Shown here piece after piece: positions 1-8,732 of a stretch of DNA of 64,000 nt (position 1 is the stretch's first letter; every line of letters begins with the position of its first letter). Both the position numbers and the translations under genes were made by a program. The stretch is from Arthrobacter woluwensis. Its GTDB lineage: Bacteria > Actinomycetota > Actinomycetes > Actinomycetales > Micrococcaceae. The notes below the pieces were generated by a model, which saw nothing but the letters and a program-made list of their open reading frames with translations, had not been told where the DNA came from and did no database searches. Location: contig NZ_JAUSXR010000001.1 in NCBI RefSeq assembly GCF_030816155.1, positions 3,410,001 to 3,474,000 on the forward strand, written 5' to 3'.

Positions 1-1783
1 TTCAGTTCGGCGAAGTCCTGGTCGAAGACGTGGATCATGGAGCCCTGGCGGAGCGAGGTCAGGGTCTTGTGCGTCGACTGCGTGGCGTACACGCGGAGGC
101 GGGTCGACGTCGGGTCGGCGAGCAGGCGGGTGCGCACCAGAGTCTCCGTGTCGGCTCCTGCCAGCAGCGCCTTCTGCTCTTCGAAGCGGCGGCCGTAGTC
201 CGCCGTCGTGAAGTCCTGTTCGAGGACCGCGGCGGCATGCATGGCCGTCCGCTGGCGGTACACGGGGTGGAATCCGGCGAAGGCGAACCAGGCCTCGTCC
301 CAGAGGAACACGAGATCCGGTTTGATCGCGAGGCATTCCTCCATGACGCGGCGGGGGTCGTAGACGATGCCATCGAAGGTGCAGTTGGTCAGGGTGATCA
401 TCTTCACCCGGTCCAGCTGCCCGGCGTCGCGGATGGCCAGCAGCCGCCGCTTGATGCTTTCGAGGGGCACCGCGCCGTAGAGGGAGTGCTCGTCCAGGGG
501 GTAGGCGTCGAGGTAGCTGACCGAGGCGCCCGCCAGGACCAGGGCGTAGTGATGGGACTTGTGGCAGTTCCGGTCGACCAGGACGATATCGCCGGGGCCG
601 ACGATCGACTGGTGCACGATCTTGTTGGCCGTGGAGGTGCCGTTGGTGGCGAAGTAGCTGCGGTGGCTGCCGAAGGCGCGGGCCGCGAGTTCCTGGGCCT
701 CCTTGATGGCGCCGTGGGGATCCAGCAGCGAATCCAGGCCGCCCGACGTCGCGGACGTCTCGGCCAGGAGGAGGTTCATGCCGTAGAAATCGGCCATGTC
801 CTCGATCCAGGGCGAAGCCAGCACGGAGCCGCCGCGCGAGACGGGCAGGGCGTGGAACACCCCTCCGGGGCGGCGGCTGTACTCCTGGATGGCGTCGAAG
901 AACGGCGTCTCGAAGCGTTCCGTGATGCCGCCGAGGATGGACAGGTGCAGGTCCATGGCGTCGGTCCGGGAGAAGACCCGGCGGAAGCGCGGCCGTTGAC
1001 TGATCCGGCGAGGGATTCCAGGGCGACGCCGGCCATGAGGAAGACGTCCAGTTCCGGGCGGATCTCCGCCACGGCGTCCGCGAGGTGGATGATCCGTCGG
1101 ATGGATCGCGTCTCCTGAAGGCGGCTCCCGGCGCGCCGCTCGACGAAGCGGCGGAGCGAGCTGCTGAGGCGCTGCTGGGAGTGGGCGGAGATGCGCGGCG
1201 TCAGGATGACGGCCTGGATGCCGGGGTTGATCACGAGGGCGACCAGGGCGTCCACGAAGCTCGGCACCACATTGACGTGATAGGTGAACTTGTCCAGGCC
1301 ACGGCGCTGGTCCCGCAGTTCCTTGGTGAAGCGCTCCAGTTCCTCGGACGGGCCGGAGTCCACCACGAGCACCTCGATGTGCGGGGCGGGGCGGGAGGGG
1401 GTGGGCCCGTCGGGGTCGGGGGAGAGGCCTTCGCCCGGGGCGCCGTCCTCGCTGACATGGAAGCCGGTCCGCAGCATGTCATTGACGCTTTCCACGCGGC
1501 TCATGGCTTCGGAGTAGCGCCCCAGGCTGATCAGTTCGGAGATGTCCTTGACGGCCTGCAGGCCCGGGAGCGCCCAGTAGGGCTCGAGCGATTCGAGGAG
1601 CTGAAGGATGCCGGTGAAGGACGCGGAGCTGCCCGTTTCGAGCTGCCCCATGCGGCGCTGCTGCAGGATTCCGGAGAGGGCGTACCCGAGGTACTCCCAG
1701 GTGTCCTTCCGGGTGCGCCATGCGCTTTCGGGGGTGCCGATCTCGGCGCCCCACCGTCCCCCGGCTGTTGGTGCGAACGTCAT
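1..1783 (-). pseudogene. Orn/Lys/Arg decarboxylase family PLP enzyme, frameshifted and cut by the window edge
   Basis: This is a PLP-dependent fold-type I enzyme of the Orn/Lys/Arg decarboxylase family, which normally decarboxylates a basic amino acid in the cytoplasm. The start at 1783 has a GAGGGACAG ribosome site. The first about 260 residues read cleanly as the N-terminal domain down to ALESLAGSVN. Near position 995 the frame is lost. Reading on in the -1 frame restores RPRFRRVFSRTDAMDLHL, then the catalytic domain with LLAETSATSGG, FLWDEAWFAF and the PLP lysine in QSTHKTLTSLRQGSM at about 30-85. One missing C after the AAC codon explains the break. The C-terminus lies outside the window. 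It may be a genuine pseudogene or a sequencing error. The exact substrate cannot be told. Confidence 0.8.
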
Positions 1784-1893
1784 TACTGTCCCTCGGCCTC
1801 ACATCGAGAAATCCGGGACTGCCCCATTGCAGTCCGGCCGGCCCTGACGGCCTTGCGCATGACCTTACCCGCGCTTCTGGCAGCTCAGAAGGC

Positions 1894-1926
1894 TTCCGGG
1901 AACATTACGGTATACACGTAATATAC
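1894..1926. promoter_or_regulatory. AT-rich inverted repeat upstream of the decarboxylase, possible operator
   Basis: In an otherwise GC-rich leader, the segment around 1904-1922 contains ATTACG and CGTAAT arms around a GTATACA centre. It lies about 120 bases upstream of the decarboxylase start and is the only AT-rich island in the 259-base gap, so a promoter or regulator site is plausible. No specific regulator can be named. Confidence 0.3.
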
Positions 1927-1972
1927 AACTCCTGTTCGAGGGGCCCGGCGCCCGCGGAACCGCTGGAATGCG

Positions 1973-2010
1973 CCGGAGGCCCGGACACCTGACGGTGTCC
2001 GGGCCTCCGG
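1973..2010 (-). terminator. Rho-independent-type hairpin after the peptide transporter
   Basis: A perfect 17-bp stem (1973-1989 with 1994-2010) closes a TGAC loop 33 bases beyond the stop codon of the POT transporter gene. It has no strong U tract, as is common in GC-rich actinobacteria. Confidence 0.8.
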
Positions 2011-2042
2011 ACAGGAGACGTCGTCATGAGACGGAACGGGCC

Positions 2043-3518
2043 TCAGCGCACGCCGCTCATGAGCTTGCGGATGGCCGGTGCGCCGGCCAGCAGGGCCAGG
2101 CCCAGCACCACGGCCACGCTGCCGATGCCGAGGAAGTACGGCGTCTCATTGGACGGGTCGTAGTAGCCCGCCAGGATGCCGGCCAGCGTGGTGCCGAGCG
2201 ACACGGACAGGAAGAACAGCGCGACCATCTGCGCCTGGAAGGCGGCCGGGGCCAGCTTCGTGGAGACGGACAGCCCGATCGGGGACAGGCACAGCTCGGC
2301 CAGCGTGAACAGCAGCAGGATGCCGACCAGCGCCAGGAGCGGGGTCTTCTCAGAGCCGGCCAGCGGCAGGAACGCCAGGAACGCCAGGCCCATGAGGACC
2401 AGACCCAGGGAGAACTTCACGGGGGAGCTGGGCTGCTTCTCGCCGAGGCGGGTCCACAGGGCCGCGAGCACACCCGCGAAGATCACGATGAACACCGGGT
2501 TGATCGACTGCACCCAGGCCGCCGGCATCTCCCAGCCGAACAGGTGGCGGTCCAGCTTCTCGTCCGAGTAGACCGCGATGAACGTGAACTGCTGCTGGAA
2601 CAGCGCCCAGAATGCGGCCGACGCGATGTAGAGGGGGATGAACGCGAACACGCGCTTGCGCTCCACCGGCTGGGTCTTGCTGCTGCCCAGCAGGATGAGG
2701 AAGTACGCCACGGAGGCGCCGATCGCCACGTACGCCATCCAGGTGGCCAGGTTCTGCGCGGTCACCAGGTGGGTCAGGAGCAGGGACACGATCAGGACGA
2801 CGACGGCGCCGAAGATCAGCGTGTACTTCTTCCGCTCGCCCGGGGCCAGGGGGTTCGCCACATGGTGGGCGCTCTCCGGCATGTCCTTGCGCTTGAGGCT
2901 GTAGACGATGAGGCCGAGGGCCATGCCCACGGCGGCGGCGCCGAAGCCCCAGTGGAATCCGGCGCGGCTCTGCAGGAAGCCGGTGACGAGCGGGCCCAGC
3001 AGGCCGCCCAGGTTGACGCCCATGTAGAAGAGGGAGAACCCGGCGTCGCGGCGCTCGTCCTTCTCCGCGTACAGGGTGCCGACCAGAGCCGTGGCGTTGG
3101 CCTTGAGACCACCGGAGCCGAAGGCGACCAGCACCAGGCCGATCACCAGGCCCAGCACGCCCGGCAGGAGGGCGAGGGCGACGTGGCCCGCCATGATCAC
3201 GCAGGCCGAGAAGAACAGCACCCGCTCGGAGCCGAGCAGGCGGTCCGCGAGCCACGCGCCCAGGATGGTGGAGAGGTACACGCCACCGCCGTAAGCGCCG
3301 ACCAGACTCAGGGAGAGGGCCTTGTCGAGGCCCAGGCCGCCGTCCGTGGCCGTGTAGTACATGTAGTAGGCCAGGATGCCCTGCATGCCGTAGAAGGAGA
3401 AGCGTTCCCACATCTCGACGGTGAAGAGGTTGGCCAGCAGTCGGGGGTGACCGAAGAAGCCTTTGTCCGTGGACACGGTGGTGCCCGGCTCGGTCTGTAC
3501 GGGGTTCATTTCATCCAT
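2043..3518 (-). CDS. POT/PTR family proton-dependent oligopeptide transporter
   Basis: A 491-residue polytopic inner-membrane protein that imports di- and tripeptides with protons. The family hallmark EMWERFSFYGM (an ExxERFxYYG-type motif in the first helix) is at about residues 35-45. It is followed by the second POT signature region around GAYGGGVYLSTILGAWLADR. About 14 hydrophobic segments can be seen, which matches the bacterial DtpT size class. The chosen start has GGGAG upstream; a second ATG three codons in is also possible. It stands as a single gene: the downstream hairpin at 1973-2010 separates it from the decarboxylase, and 30 bases separate it from the ubiB-like gene upstream. The transporter family is secure; the peptide specificity is not visible. 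Confidence 0.93.
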   Translation of the reverse strand: MDEMNPVQTEPGTTVSTDKGFFGHPRLLANLFTVEMWERFSFYGMQGILAYYMYYTATDGGLGLDKALSLSLVGAYGGGVYLSTILGAWLADRLLGSERVLFFSACVIMAGHVALALLPGVLGLVIGLVLVAFGSGGLKANATALVGTLYAEKDERRDAGFSLFYMGVNLGGLLGPLVTGFLQSRAGFHWGFGAAAVGMALGLIVYSLKRKDMPESAHHVANPLAPGERKKYTLIFGAVVVLIVSLLLTHLVTAQNLATWMAYVAIGASVAYFLILLGSSKTQPVERKRVFAFIPLYIASAAFWALFQQQFTFIAVYSDEKLDRHLFGWEMPAAWVQSINPVFIVIFAGVLAALWTRLGEKQPSSPVKFSLGLVLMGLAFLAFLPLAGSEKTPLLALVGILLLFTLAELCLSPIGLSVSTKLAPAAFQAQMVALFFLSVSLGTTLAGILAGYYDPSNETPYFLGIGSVAVVLGLALLAGAPAIRKLMSGVR

Positions 3519-3548
3519 GCTCCCAGCGGCATGTGAGTTAAGTCATCT

Positions 3549-5606
3549 TTAGTGGCCCCGGTCACGTTCTCTGGCGTTGGCCGGGCCGGGGCCGTCCGAG
3601 CCGCGGAAGGCGAGCGTCACAGCACGGAGAGCCAGCACGAACCCGGCGAAGAGCAGGGTGAAGCCGAAGAACGAGTGCCAGGACAGGGAAGCCGTGAGAG
3701 AGGGCCCAGAGTCGTCCAGGATCAGCAGGACGGCGCCGATGGTCGCCGCGGCAGCGAGCACCGCCACGATCAGCTGCTGGAACAGGCGTGTGAGGAAGCC
3801 CCGGTCGCCGTCGTCGGCCAGCACCCGGACCCGCGCCGTGAGAGTTCCCTGTTCCAGAGCGTCGGCCAGGCGGTCCACTCGCCGGGGCAGCCGGGCGAGC
3901 GTGGGCAGGAGCGTGAGGGCTTGCCGGCTCAGTTCGGTCCTGAGCCGTTCGGGGGTGAACTCCTGCTCCAGCTGTTCCGAACCGAGTTCGCGGGCTTCCG
4001 CGATCACATCGAAGCCGGGATCGAGCAGCCGAAGAGTGCCCTCGAGCGCGGCCAGTGCGCGGAAGGCTGCGGCGATCTGGGGCGGGACGGCGAACCCGTG
4101 ATCGAGGACCAGCGTGAAGAGCTTGCCGAACAGGGCCGCGCCGCCCTGGGGGCCGAAGCCTCCGCGGAAGCGGACCATGAGCTGGCCGAGCTCGCGCGTC
4201 AGGCGCCGTTCGTCCAGCCGGGTGGGCGGGTCGAGGAGTTCGAGCAGGGCGTCACAGGCCAGGCGCTCGTCGTCGGCGTCGATCGCGAAGAGCAGGGAGG
4301 CGAGGGCGCGCCGGCTGCCGCTCTCCAGGCGCCCGACCGACCCGAAATCCAGAAGGGCGAGCCGGCCATCCTCGCAGAGCAGGACATTCCCGGGATGAAG
4401 ATCGGCGTGGAAGACACCGTCCACGGTGAGCTGGCTGATGGTGGCGCGCAGCAGGGTCCGTGCCAGGGATCGCCGCGTCGCGGGGTTCAGGGCCGCCAGC
4501 TGTTCCCCGGCCCGGCCCAGGGGGACCCCGTGAAGGCGCTCCATGACCAGAAGCCGCTCGGTGCTGAGCTCCTCGTGGACCTGTGGAACCCGGAGTTCCT
4601 CCCCGCGGTTGGCGTGGGCGAGGGCCCGCGTGTTCTCCGCCTCCACCCGGTAGTCCAGCTCCTCCGTCAAGGAGTCGGCAAAGCCGCGGGCGAGCGCCAC
4701 GGCGCCCAGCCGCCGGGCCCACGGGGCCGTCCGTTCCAGCCAGCGCGCCAGCTGCTCGATGATGGAGATGTCCAGGCTCACTTGCTGCAGCGCCGAGGGC
4801 CGCTGAATCTTGAGCACCACGTCCGGCCGGGTGTGATCCGGTTCGACGGGGCCGAGTGTCGCGGTGTGCACCTGCGCCACGGACGCTGCGGCGAGGGGCA
4901 CGTGGTCGACGTGGCTGAACACCTCCGCGGCGGGCCTGCCGAGTTCGCGGTCGAGAGCCTGCCGGATGCGGTCCCAGGGCTCGGGCTGCACCTCGCTCTG
5001 GAGCCGGGAGAGCTCCCGGATATAGGCGGCGGGCAGCAGATCGCTCCGGGTGGACAGCATCTGACCCAGCTTCACGAAGGTCACCCCGGCCTCCTCCAGG
5101 GTCTGCCGTAAGGCCCGCGCGGTCCGGTCTTCCCGGTCCCGTGCGTGCCGGGAAAGACCCCGGAATCCGAGGGCCAGGCCGTGGCGGCTGGCGATCCGGA
5201 CCACCTCCGTATACCGGCCGGCCTGCCGGGAATGGGTCCGGGCGGACCGCAGCCAGGAGAAGGGGTTGGGCAGGGTGCCCGTGGGGACCATGATCTCGAA
5301 GGCCATCAGGACCGCCACCCCCAGGGCGAACGTCCAGAGGGCCGACAGGCCCGCGACCAGGACCGCCGCCAGCGGATCCCGGCTCACGCTCTCCTGGCTG
5401 TCCAGGCCGGCGGCGCCCAGGAACAGCAGGACCGTGGCGGAGAAGAAGAGGGTCAATGCGAAAGCGACCAGAATCGAACGCGGCCAGCCCACAGGCACAC
5501 CGAGAAGCCTCCGGGAGACCGACGCCAGGAACCACGTCTGGACGAGGAAGAAGATGAGCGTGAGGAGGACTTCCACGAGGCCCCCGAACCAGAAAAGTGC
5601 GTCCAC
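3549..5606 (-). CDS. ABC1/UbiB-family atypical kinase, membrane-bound
   Basis: A 685-residue member of the UbiB/ABC1/COQ8 atypical kinase family, which supports isoprenoid-quinone or lipid homeostasis. Three hydrophobic segments lie in the first 105 residues. They are followed by FVKLGQ (the KxGQ motif, about 178-182), AAASVAQVH (alanine-rich nucleotide loop, about 240), the lysine in VVLKIQRP (about 276), DLHPGNVLL and LLDFGSVGRL (metal-binding loop), and two helices at the C-terminus. The longer open frame upstream to 5828 reads into non-conserved arginine-rich sequence, so I place the start at the GTG opening VDALFWFG, where the first helix begins. A GAGAAT hexamer lies six bases before this GTG, so a leaderless message is possible. 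The actual substrate is unknown. Confidence 0.85.
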   Translation of the reverse strand: MDALFWFGGLVEVLLTLIFFLVQTWFLASVSRRLLGVPVGWPRSILVAFALTLFFSATVLLFLGAAGLDSQESVSRDPLAAVLVAGLSALWTFALGVAVLMAFEIMVPTGTLPNPFSWLRSARTHSRQAGRYTEVVRIASRHGLALGFRGLSRHARDREDRTARALRQTLEEAGVTFVKLGQMLSTRSDLLPAAYIRELSRLQSEVQPEPWDRIRQALDRELGRPAAEVFSHVDHVPLAAASVAQVHTATLGPVEPDHTRPDVVLKIQRPSALQQVSLDISIIEQLARWLERTAPWARRLGAVALARGFADSLTEELDYRVEAENTRALAHANRGEELRVPQVHEELSTERLLVMERLHGVPLGRAGEQLAALNPATRRSLARTLLRATISQLTVDGVFHADLHPGNVLLCEDGRLALLDFGSVGRLESGSRRALASLLFAIDADDERLACDALLELLDPPTRLDERRLTRELGQLMVRFRGGFGPQGGAALFGKLFTLVLDHGFAVPPQIAAAFRALAALEGTLRLLDPGFDVIAEARELGSEQLEQEFTPERLRTELSRQALTLLPTLARLPRRVDRLADALEQGTLTARVRVLADDGDRGFLTRLFQQLIVAVLAAAATIGAVLLILDDSGPSLTASLSWHSFFGFTLLFAGFVLALRAVTLAFRGSDGPGPANARERDRGH

Positions 5607-5775
5607 GCTCTCATTCTCACCTGGGGTTCGGAGGCCTGGCATCATCCCGGAGTGGGAATGTGGACAACTCCAGGATGACGCGTTGTGGAAGTCGCACAGG
5701 AGCGCTCGCAGGATAGTCTGGGTGCAGTTGTCCTGGCGTTGCTCGCCGGGCCGGAGGCAGAGGAGAAGACGCAGC

Positions 5776-6102
5776 GTGAGCGAGGTTGAGACCGTACGGG
5801 TCCAGGACATTCCGGAAGGCGCCACCATCGTCGATGTCCGTGAGGACTACGAGTGGGAAGCCGGCCATGTGGAGGGTGCGGTGCACGTTCCGCTGAACAC
5901 CTTGCCCCTGCGTTTCGAGGAGCTCGACCCGGACGAGGACCTCTACATCATCTGTCGCACCGGTGGACGCTCCTGGCAGGCCAGCCAGTGGCTCGTGGGC
6001 CAGGGCTACTCCGCCATCAACGTGGCGGGTGGCATGGACGAGTGGTTCGAGGCCGGCCGCCCCATGGTGGCCGAGGGGTCCGAGACCCCGCGCGTCCTGT
6101 AA
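5776..6102 (+). CDS. Rhodanese-like single-domain sulfurtransferase
   Basis: A 108-residue single rhodanese domain, predicted to carry a persulfide on its active-site cysteine and transfer sulfane sulfur in the cytoplasm. The domain spans nearly the whole protein: IVDVREDYEWEAGHVEGA in the N-terminal part, and the catalytic loop CRTGGRS at about residues 65-71 after YII. The GTG start is preceded by a purine-rich GGCAGAGGAG stretch. The longer open frame upstream encodes unrelated basic sequence and was not used. It ends 38 bases before pheA on the same strand and could be cotranscribed with it. No membrane segment or second domain is present. Confidence 0.88.
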   Translation: MSEVETVRVQDIPEGATIVDVREDYEWEAGHVEGAVHVPLNTLPLRFEELDPDEDLYIICRTGGRSWQASQWLVGQGYSAINVAGGMDEWFEAGRPMVAEGSETPRVL

Positions 6103-6140
6103 CCACCCGCCCGCAGAACACCGGAAGAACCGAGCACCCC

Positions 6141-7088
6141 ATGAGCGCTGCAACGCCCCGCTACACCTACCTGGGCCCGGAAGGCACCTTCACCGAGGCC
6201 GCGCTCCTCCAGGTGCCCGGCGCCTCCGAGGCCATCCGCATCCCCGTCAGCAACGCCAAGGTGGCGCTCGAGAAGGTGCGTCTGGGTGACGCCGACGCCG
6301 CGATGATCCCCATTGAGAACTCGGTGGAGGGCGGCGTTCCCGCCACGCTGGACGCCATCGCCACGGGCAGCGAGCTCCGGATCATCCGCGAGGTGCTGGT
6401 GCCGGTGAACTTCCAGCTGGTCGCACTGAAGGGGACCGCGCTCGAGGACATCCGCGTCGTCTCCACCCACGGCCATGCCTGGGCGCAGACCCGCGAATGG
6501 TTCGACGAGCACCGCCCCGGCGTCGAGTACCTGACCGCGCCGTCGACGGCGGCCGCCGCCGTCGCGCTCCTGGAGAAGGACCCGCAGCACCAGGCCGCCG
6601 TCTGCGCGCCGATCGTGGCGCGCAGCCACCCCGAGCTCGAGGTGCTCGCGGAGAACATCGGCGACAACCCGGATGCCGTCACCCGCTTCATCCTCGTGTC
6701 GCGGCCGGGTTCGATGCCACGCCCGACCGGGGCGGACAAGACCACGCTCGTGGTGCCGCTGCCCGAGGACCACCCGGGCGCGCTCATGGAGATCCTGGAA
6801 CAGTTCGCCAGCCGGGGCGTGAACCTGAGCCGGATCGAATCGCGCCCCACCGGCCAGTACCTGGGCCACTACTTCTTCAGCATCGACGCCGACGGCCACG
6901 CTCACGAGGCCCGGGTCCAGCAGGCGCTCGCGGGCCTGCACCGCATCAGCCCCGCCACGCGCTTCCTCGGCTCGTACGCACGGGCCGATGCGCAGTCGCC
7001 CGTGGTCGCGCCGCACAATTCGGACGCCGCCTTCGCCGCCGCGGATCAGTGGGTGGCCGGGATCCTGGAGGACGGCGCGGCGGGGTAG
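6141..7088 (+). CDS. pheA: Prephenate dehydratase
   Basis: This enzyme converts prephenate to phenylpyruvate, the committed step of phenylalanine synthesis. At 315 residues it is a stand-alone actinobacterial form without chorismate mutase. It opens with YLGPEGTFTEAAL. It contains IPIENSVEGGV and the catalytic DAVTRFILV (TRF motif) at about residues 175-185. A C-terminal ACT domain follows, with ESRP (about 233-236) and GHYFF for feedback binding of phenylalanine. The ATG at 6141 gives the expected N-terminus. Confidence 0.95.
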   Translation: MSAATPRYTYLGPEGTFTEAALLQVPGASEAIRIPVSNAKVALEKVRLGDADAAMIPIENSVEGGVPATLDAIATGSELRIIREVLVPVNFQLVALKGTALEDIRVVSTHGHAWAQTREWFDEHRPGVEYLTAPSTAAAAVALLEKDPQHQAAVCAPIVARSHPELEVLAENIGDNPDAVTRFILVSRPGSMPRPTGADKTTLVVPLPEDHPGALMEILEQFASRGVNLSRIESRPTGQYLGHYFFSIDADGHAHEARVQQALAGLHRISPATRFLGSYARADAQSPVVAPHNSDAAFAAADQWVAGILEDGAAG

Positions 7089-7278
7089 TCGCTGCCTGGT
7101 CTGTCGCCGCCGAATGAGCGTCCAGGCCGCTCCGGCGGCGTGCCTCTATCTGACGGATGCCCGGGCGCGTATGCTTACCTGAACATTTCCAGTGCGCGCC
7201 GGGTCTCAGCGTTCCGGCGGAAAAGGCGGGCCTCGCCAGGCACGCCGGTTTGCGCCCGAACCGAGTCAGGGAGGCACC

Positions 7279-7491
7279 ATGAGCGAGAACGATGGCCAGG
7301 GGATGATCGTCAACCCCGTGCCCGACAGCGACAACCAGGACTGGGACGGCGACGAGGCCGATCGTGCCGACCGCCTGCGCTTCGCCGAGGAGCAGGCGAT
7401 GATCAAGGAGCAGTCGGAGCACCATCACCAGGATGACGCCCTCCGCCGCGCCCAGCAGCAGGCTGACGAGGAGTCCGGCGAGGCCAAGTAG
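7279..7491 (+). CDS. Small acidic, probably disordered protein of unknown function
   Basis: A 70-residue protein beginning MSENDGQGMIVNP, with a good ribosome site (AGGGAGG) five bases before the ATG. It is strongly acidic and polar (repeated D, E and Q; HHH near the middle; alanine- and glutamine-rich tail), with no hydrophobic core, signal or membrane segment. It is probably unstructured or a short helix. I do not recognise a family. A longer in-frame start at 7192 reads through arginine-rich sequence and is unlikely. It lies between pheA and the convergent lipid kinase gene. The case for it being real rests on the ribosome site and the clear amino-acid bias. Confidence 0.6.
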   Translation: MSENDGQGMIVNPVPDSDNQDWDGDEADRADRLRFAEEQAMIKEQSEHHHQDDALRRAQQQADEESGEAK

Positions 7492-7542
7492 CCGCGCGGG
7501 TCACCCCGAAGACCTCACGCTGCGGACGTCACCCCGCGGACC

Positions 7543-8610
7543 TCACTGCTCCGGGCGCACCCGCACGGACAGGGACTGCGGCCAGATCTCCACGCTGATG
7601 CGAGTGGCTGGCCCGGACGGATCGCCGTCGAGCTGTGTCTCCATCGGCTCGGGGCTCCACACCGTCATCCGGTTCACGGCGTAGGAGCGCATGATCGGCA
7701 GGACGCCGTTGTGCTTGAACAGCACCTTCAGGTACATGAGGATCCAGCCGGCCACACTGCGCGGGCTGATCACGACGGCGTCGAGCAGGCCGTCGTCGAC
7801 CATGGCGTCCGGCAGGAAGTCGAGACCGCCCGGCATCTGGCCGCAGTTGGCGAAGAGGATGCTGCGGATCTTGCGCTTCTGAGGGTGCGCGCCGTCGAGG
7901 CTGATCGTGACCGCTTTGCGCCGCCCGCTCAGATGCCGCAGGCCCGCGGCGGTGTAGGCCATCCAGCCGATGGTCTTCTTGAGGTCGTCCCGGGTGTCGA
8001 CGAGCACCTCGGCGTCCATGCCGATCCCGGCCATGACCAGGAAACCGTGCCGCGTGACGGTTCCGTCCACCGCATTCTGGAGTTCCGCCGTCGCGGTGTC
8101 GATCCGCCGTTCCCAGCCGAACAGCGCCGCGCCGACGCAGCCGCGGAGATCGGTGACGTTCATCTGGAGATTCCGGGCCAGGAGGTTCCCGGTGCCGAGT
8201 GGGATGAGCCCGAGCGGCACGTCACTGCCGGCCAGGACTTCGGCCACGGCGCGGACGGTGCCGTCGCCGCCCGCCGCGAGCACGGCGTCGTACCCCTCCT
8301 CGAGGGCGGTTCGCGCCTGACCGTAACCGGGGTCCTCGACGGTCGTCTCCAGGAAGACCGGCTCGGGCCAGCCCGCGGTCTGGATGGCGTGGCGGATCTG
8401 TTCGCGGGCGCCGGTGGCGTTGTTCTTCACCGGATTGATCACGACGGCGATCCGCTGCGGACCGCTGATCGGCGCACTGACGGGCCCGGCCACCGAGCTG
8501 CGGCGATGGATCGCTTTGAGGCGCCGGGCGCCCCACCAGCCGGCCACGGCGGACGCGGTGAAAGCGGCCGCGCCACCCGCGAAGAGAACGTACTGACCAG
8601 TCTTCCCCAT
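7543..8610 (-). CDS. Diacylglycerol/sphingosine-kinase-like lipid kinase (YegS/DagK family)
   Basis: A 355-residue lipid kinase that would phosphorylate diacylglycerol or a related lipid with ATP at the membrane. One N-terminal hydrophobic segment (about 6-26) is followed by the DAGK catalytic domain starting at RIAVVINPVKN (about 53-63). The nucleotide loop AAGGDGTVRAVAEVL is at about 113-127, then PLGTGNLLARNL, and a C-terminal beta domain with ETQLDGDP. The gene has a TAGGAG ribosome site. It is divergent from serS, a pairing common in Arthrobacter-type genomes. The substrate is not determined by the sequence. Confidence 0.88.
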   Translation of the reverse strand: MGKTGQYVLFAGGAAAFTASAVAGWWGARRLKAIHRRSSVAGPVSAPISGPQRIAVVINPVKNNATGAREQIRHAIQTAGWPEPVFLETTVEDPGYGQARTALEEGYDAVLAAGGDGTVRAVAEVLAGSDVPLGLIPLGTGNLLARNLQMNVTDLRGCVGAALFGWERRIDTATAELQNAVDGTVTRHGFLVMAGIGMDAEVLVDTRDDLKKTIGWMAYTAAGLRHLSGRRKAVTISLDGAHPQKRKIRSILFANCGQMPGGLDFLPDAMVDDGLLDAVVISPRSVAGWILMYLKVLFKHNGVLPIMRSYAVNRMTVWSPEPMETQLDGDPSGPATRISVEIWPQSLSVRVRPEQ

Positions 8611-8720
8611 AGTGCTCCTAAGCGTACCTGCGAGGGGCCCCGTCCGAGCGAAGCGAGGAATGGGGTAGCAGCCCCGGCCCTCTCGATCCCGCCACTTAGC
8701 AGGGACTGAGCCCTATTCGA

Positions 8721-8726
8721 TACCCT
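8721..8726 (+). promoter_or_regulatory. -10 hexamer for a leaderless serS message
   Basis: TACCCT ends six bases before the serS GTG, and no ribosome site separates them. Transcription would begin at or next to the start codon, as is frequent in actinobacteria. Confidence 0.5.
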
Positions 8727-8732
8727 TGGACC

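Noticed and set aside
1968..3536. A 522-residue plus-strand frame opposite the peptide transporter
   Set aside because: Composition is dominated by Q, E, R, H and G, as expected from antisense of membrane-protein codons; the POT gene on the other strand has clear motifs.
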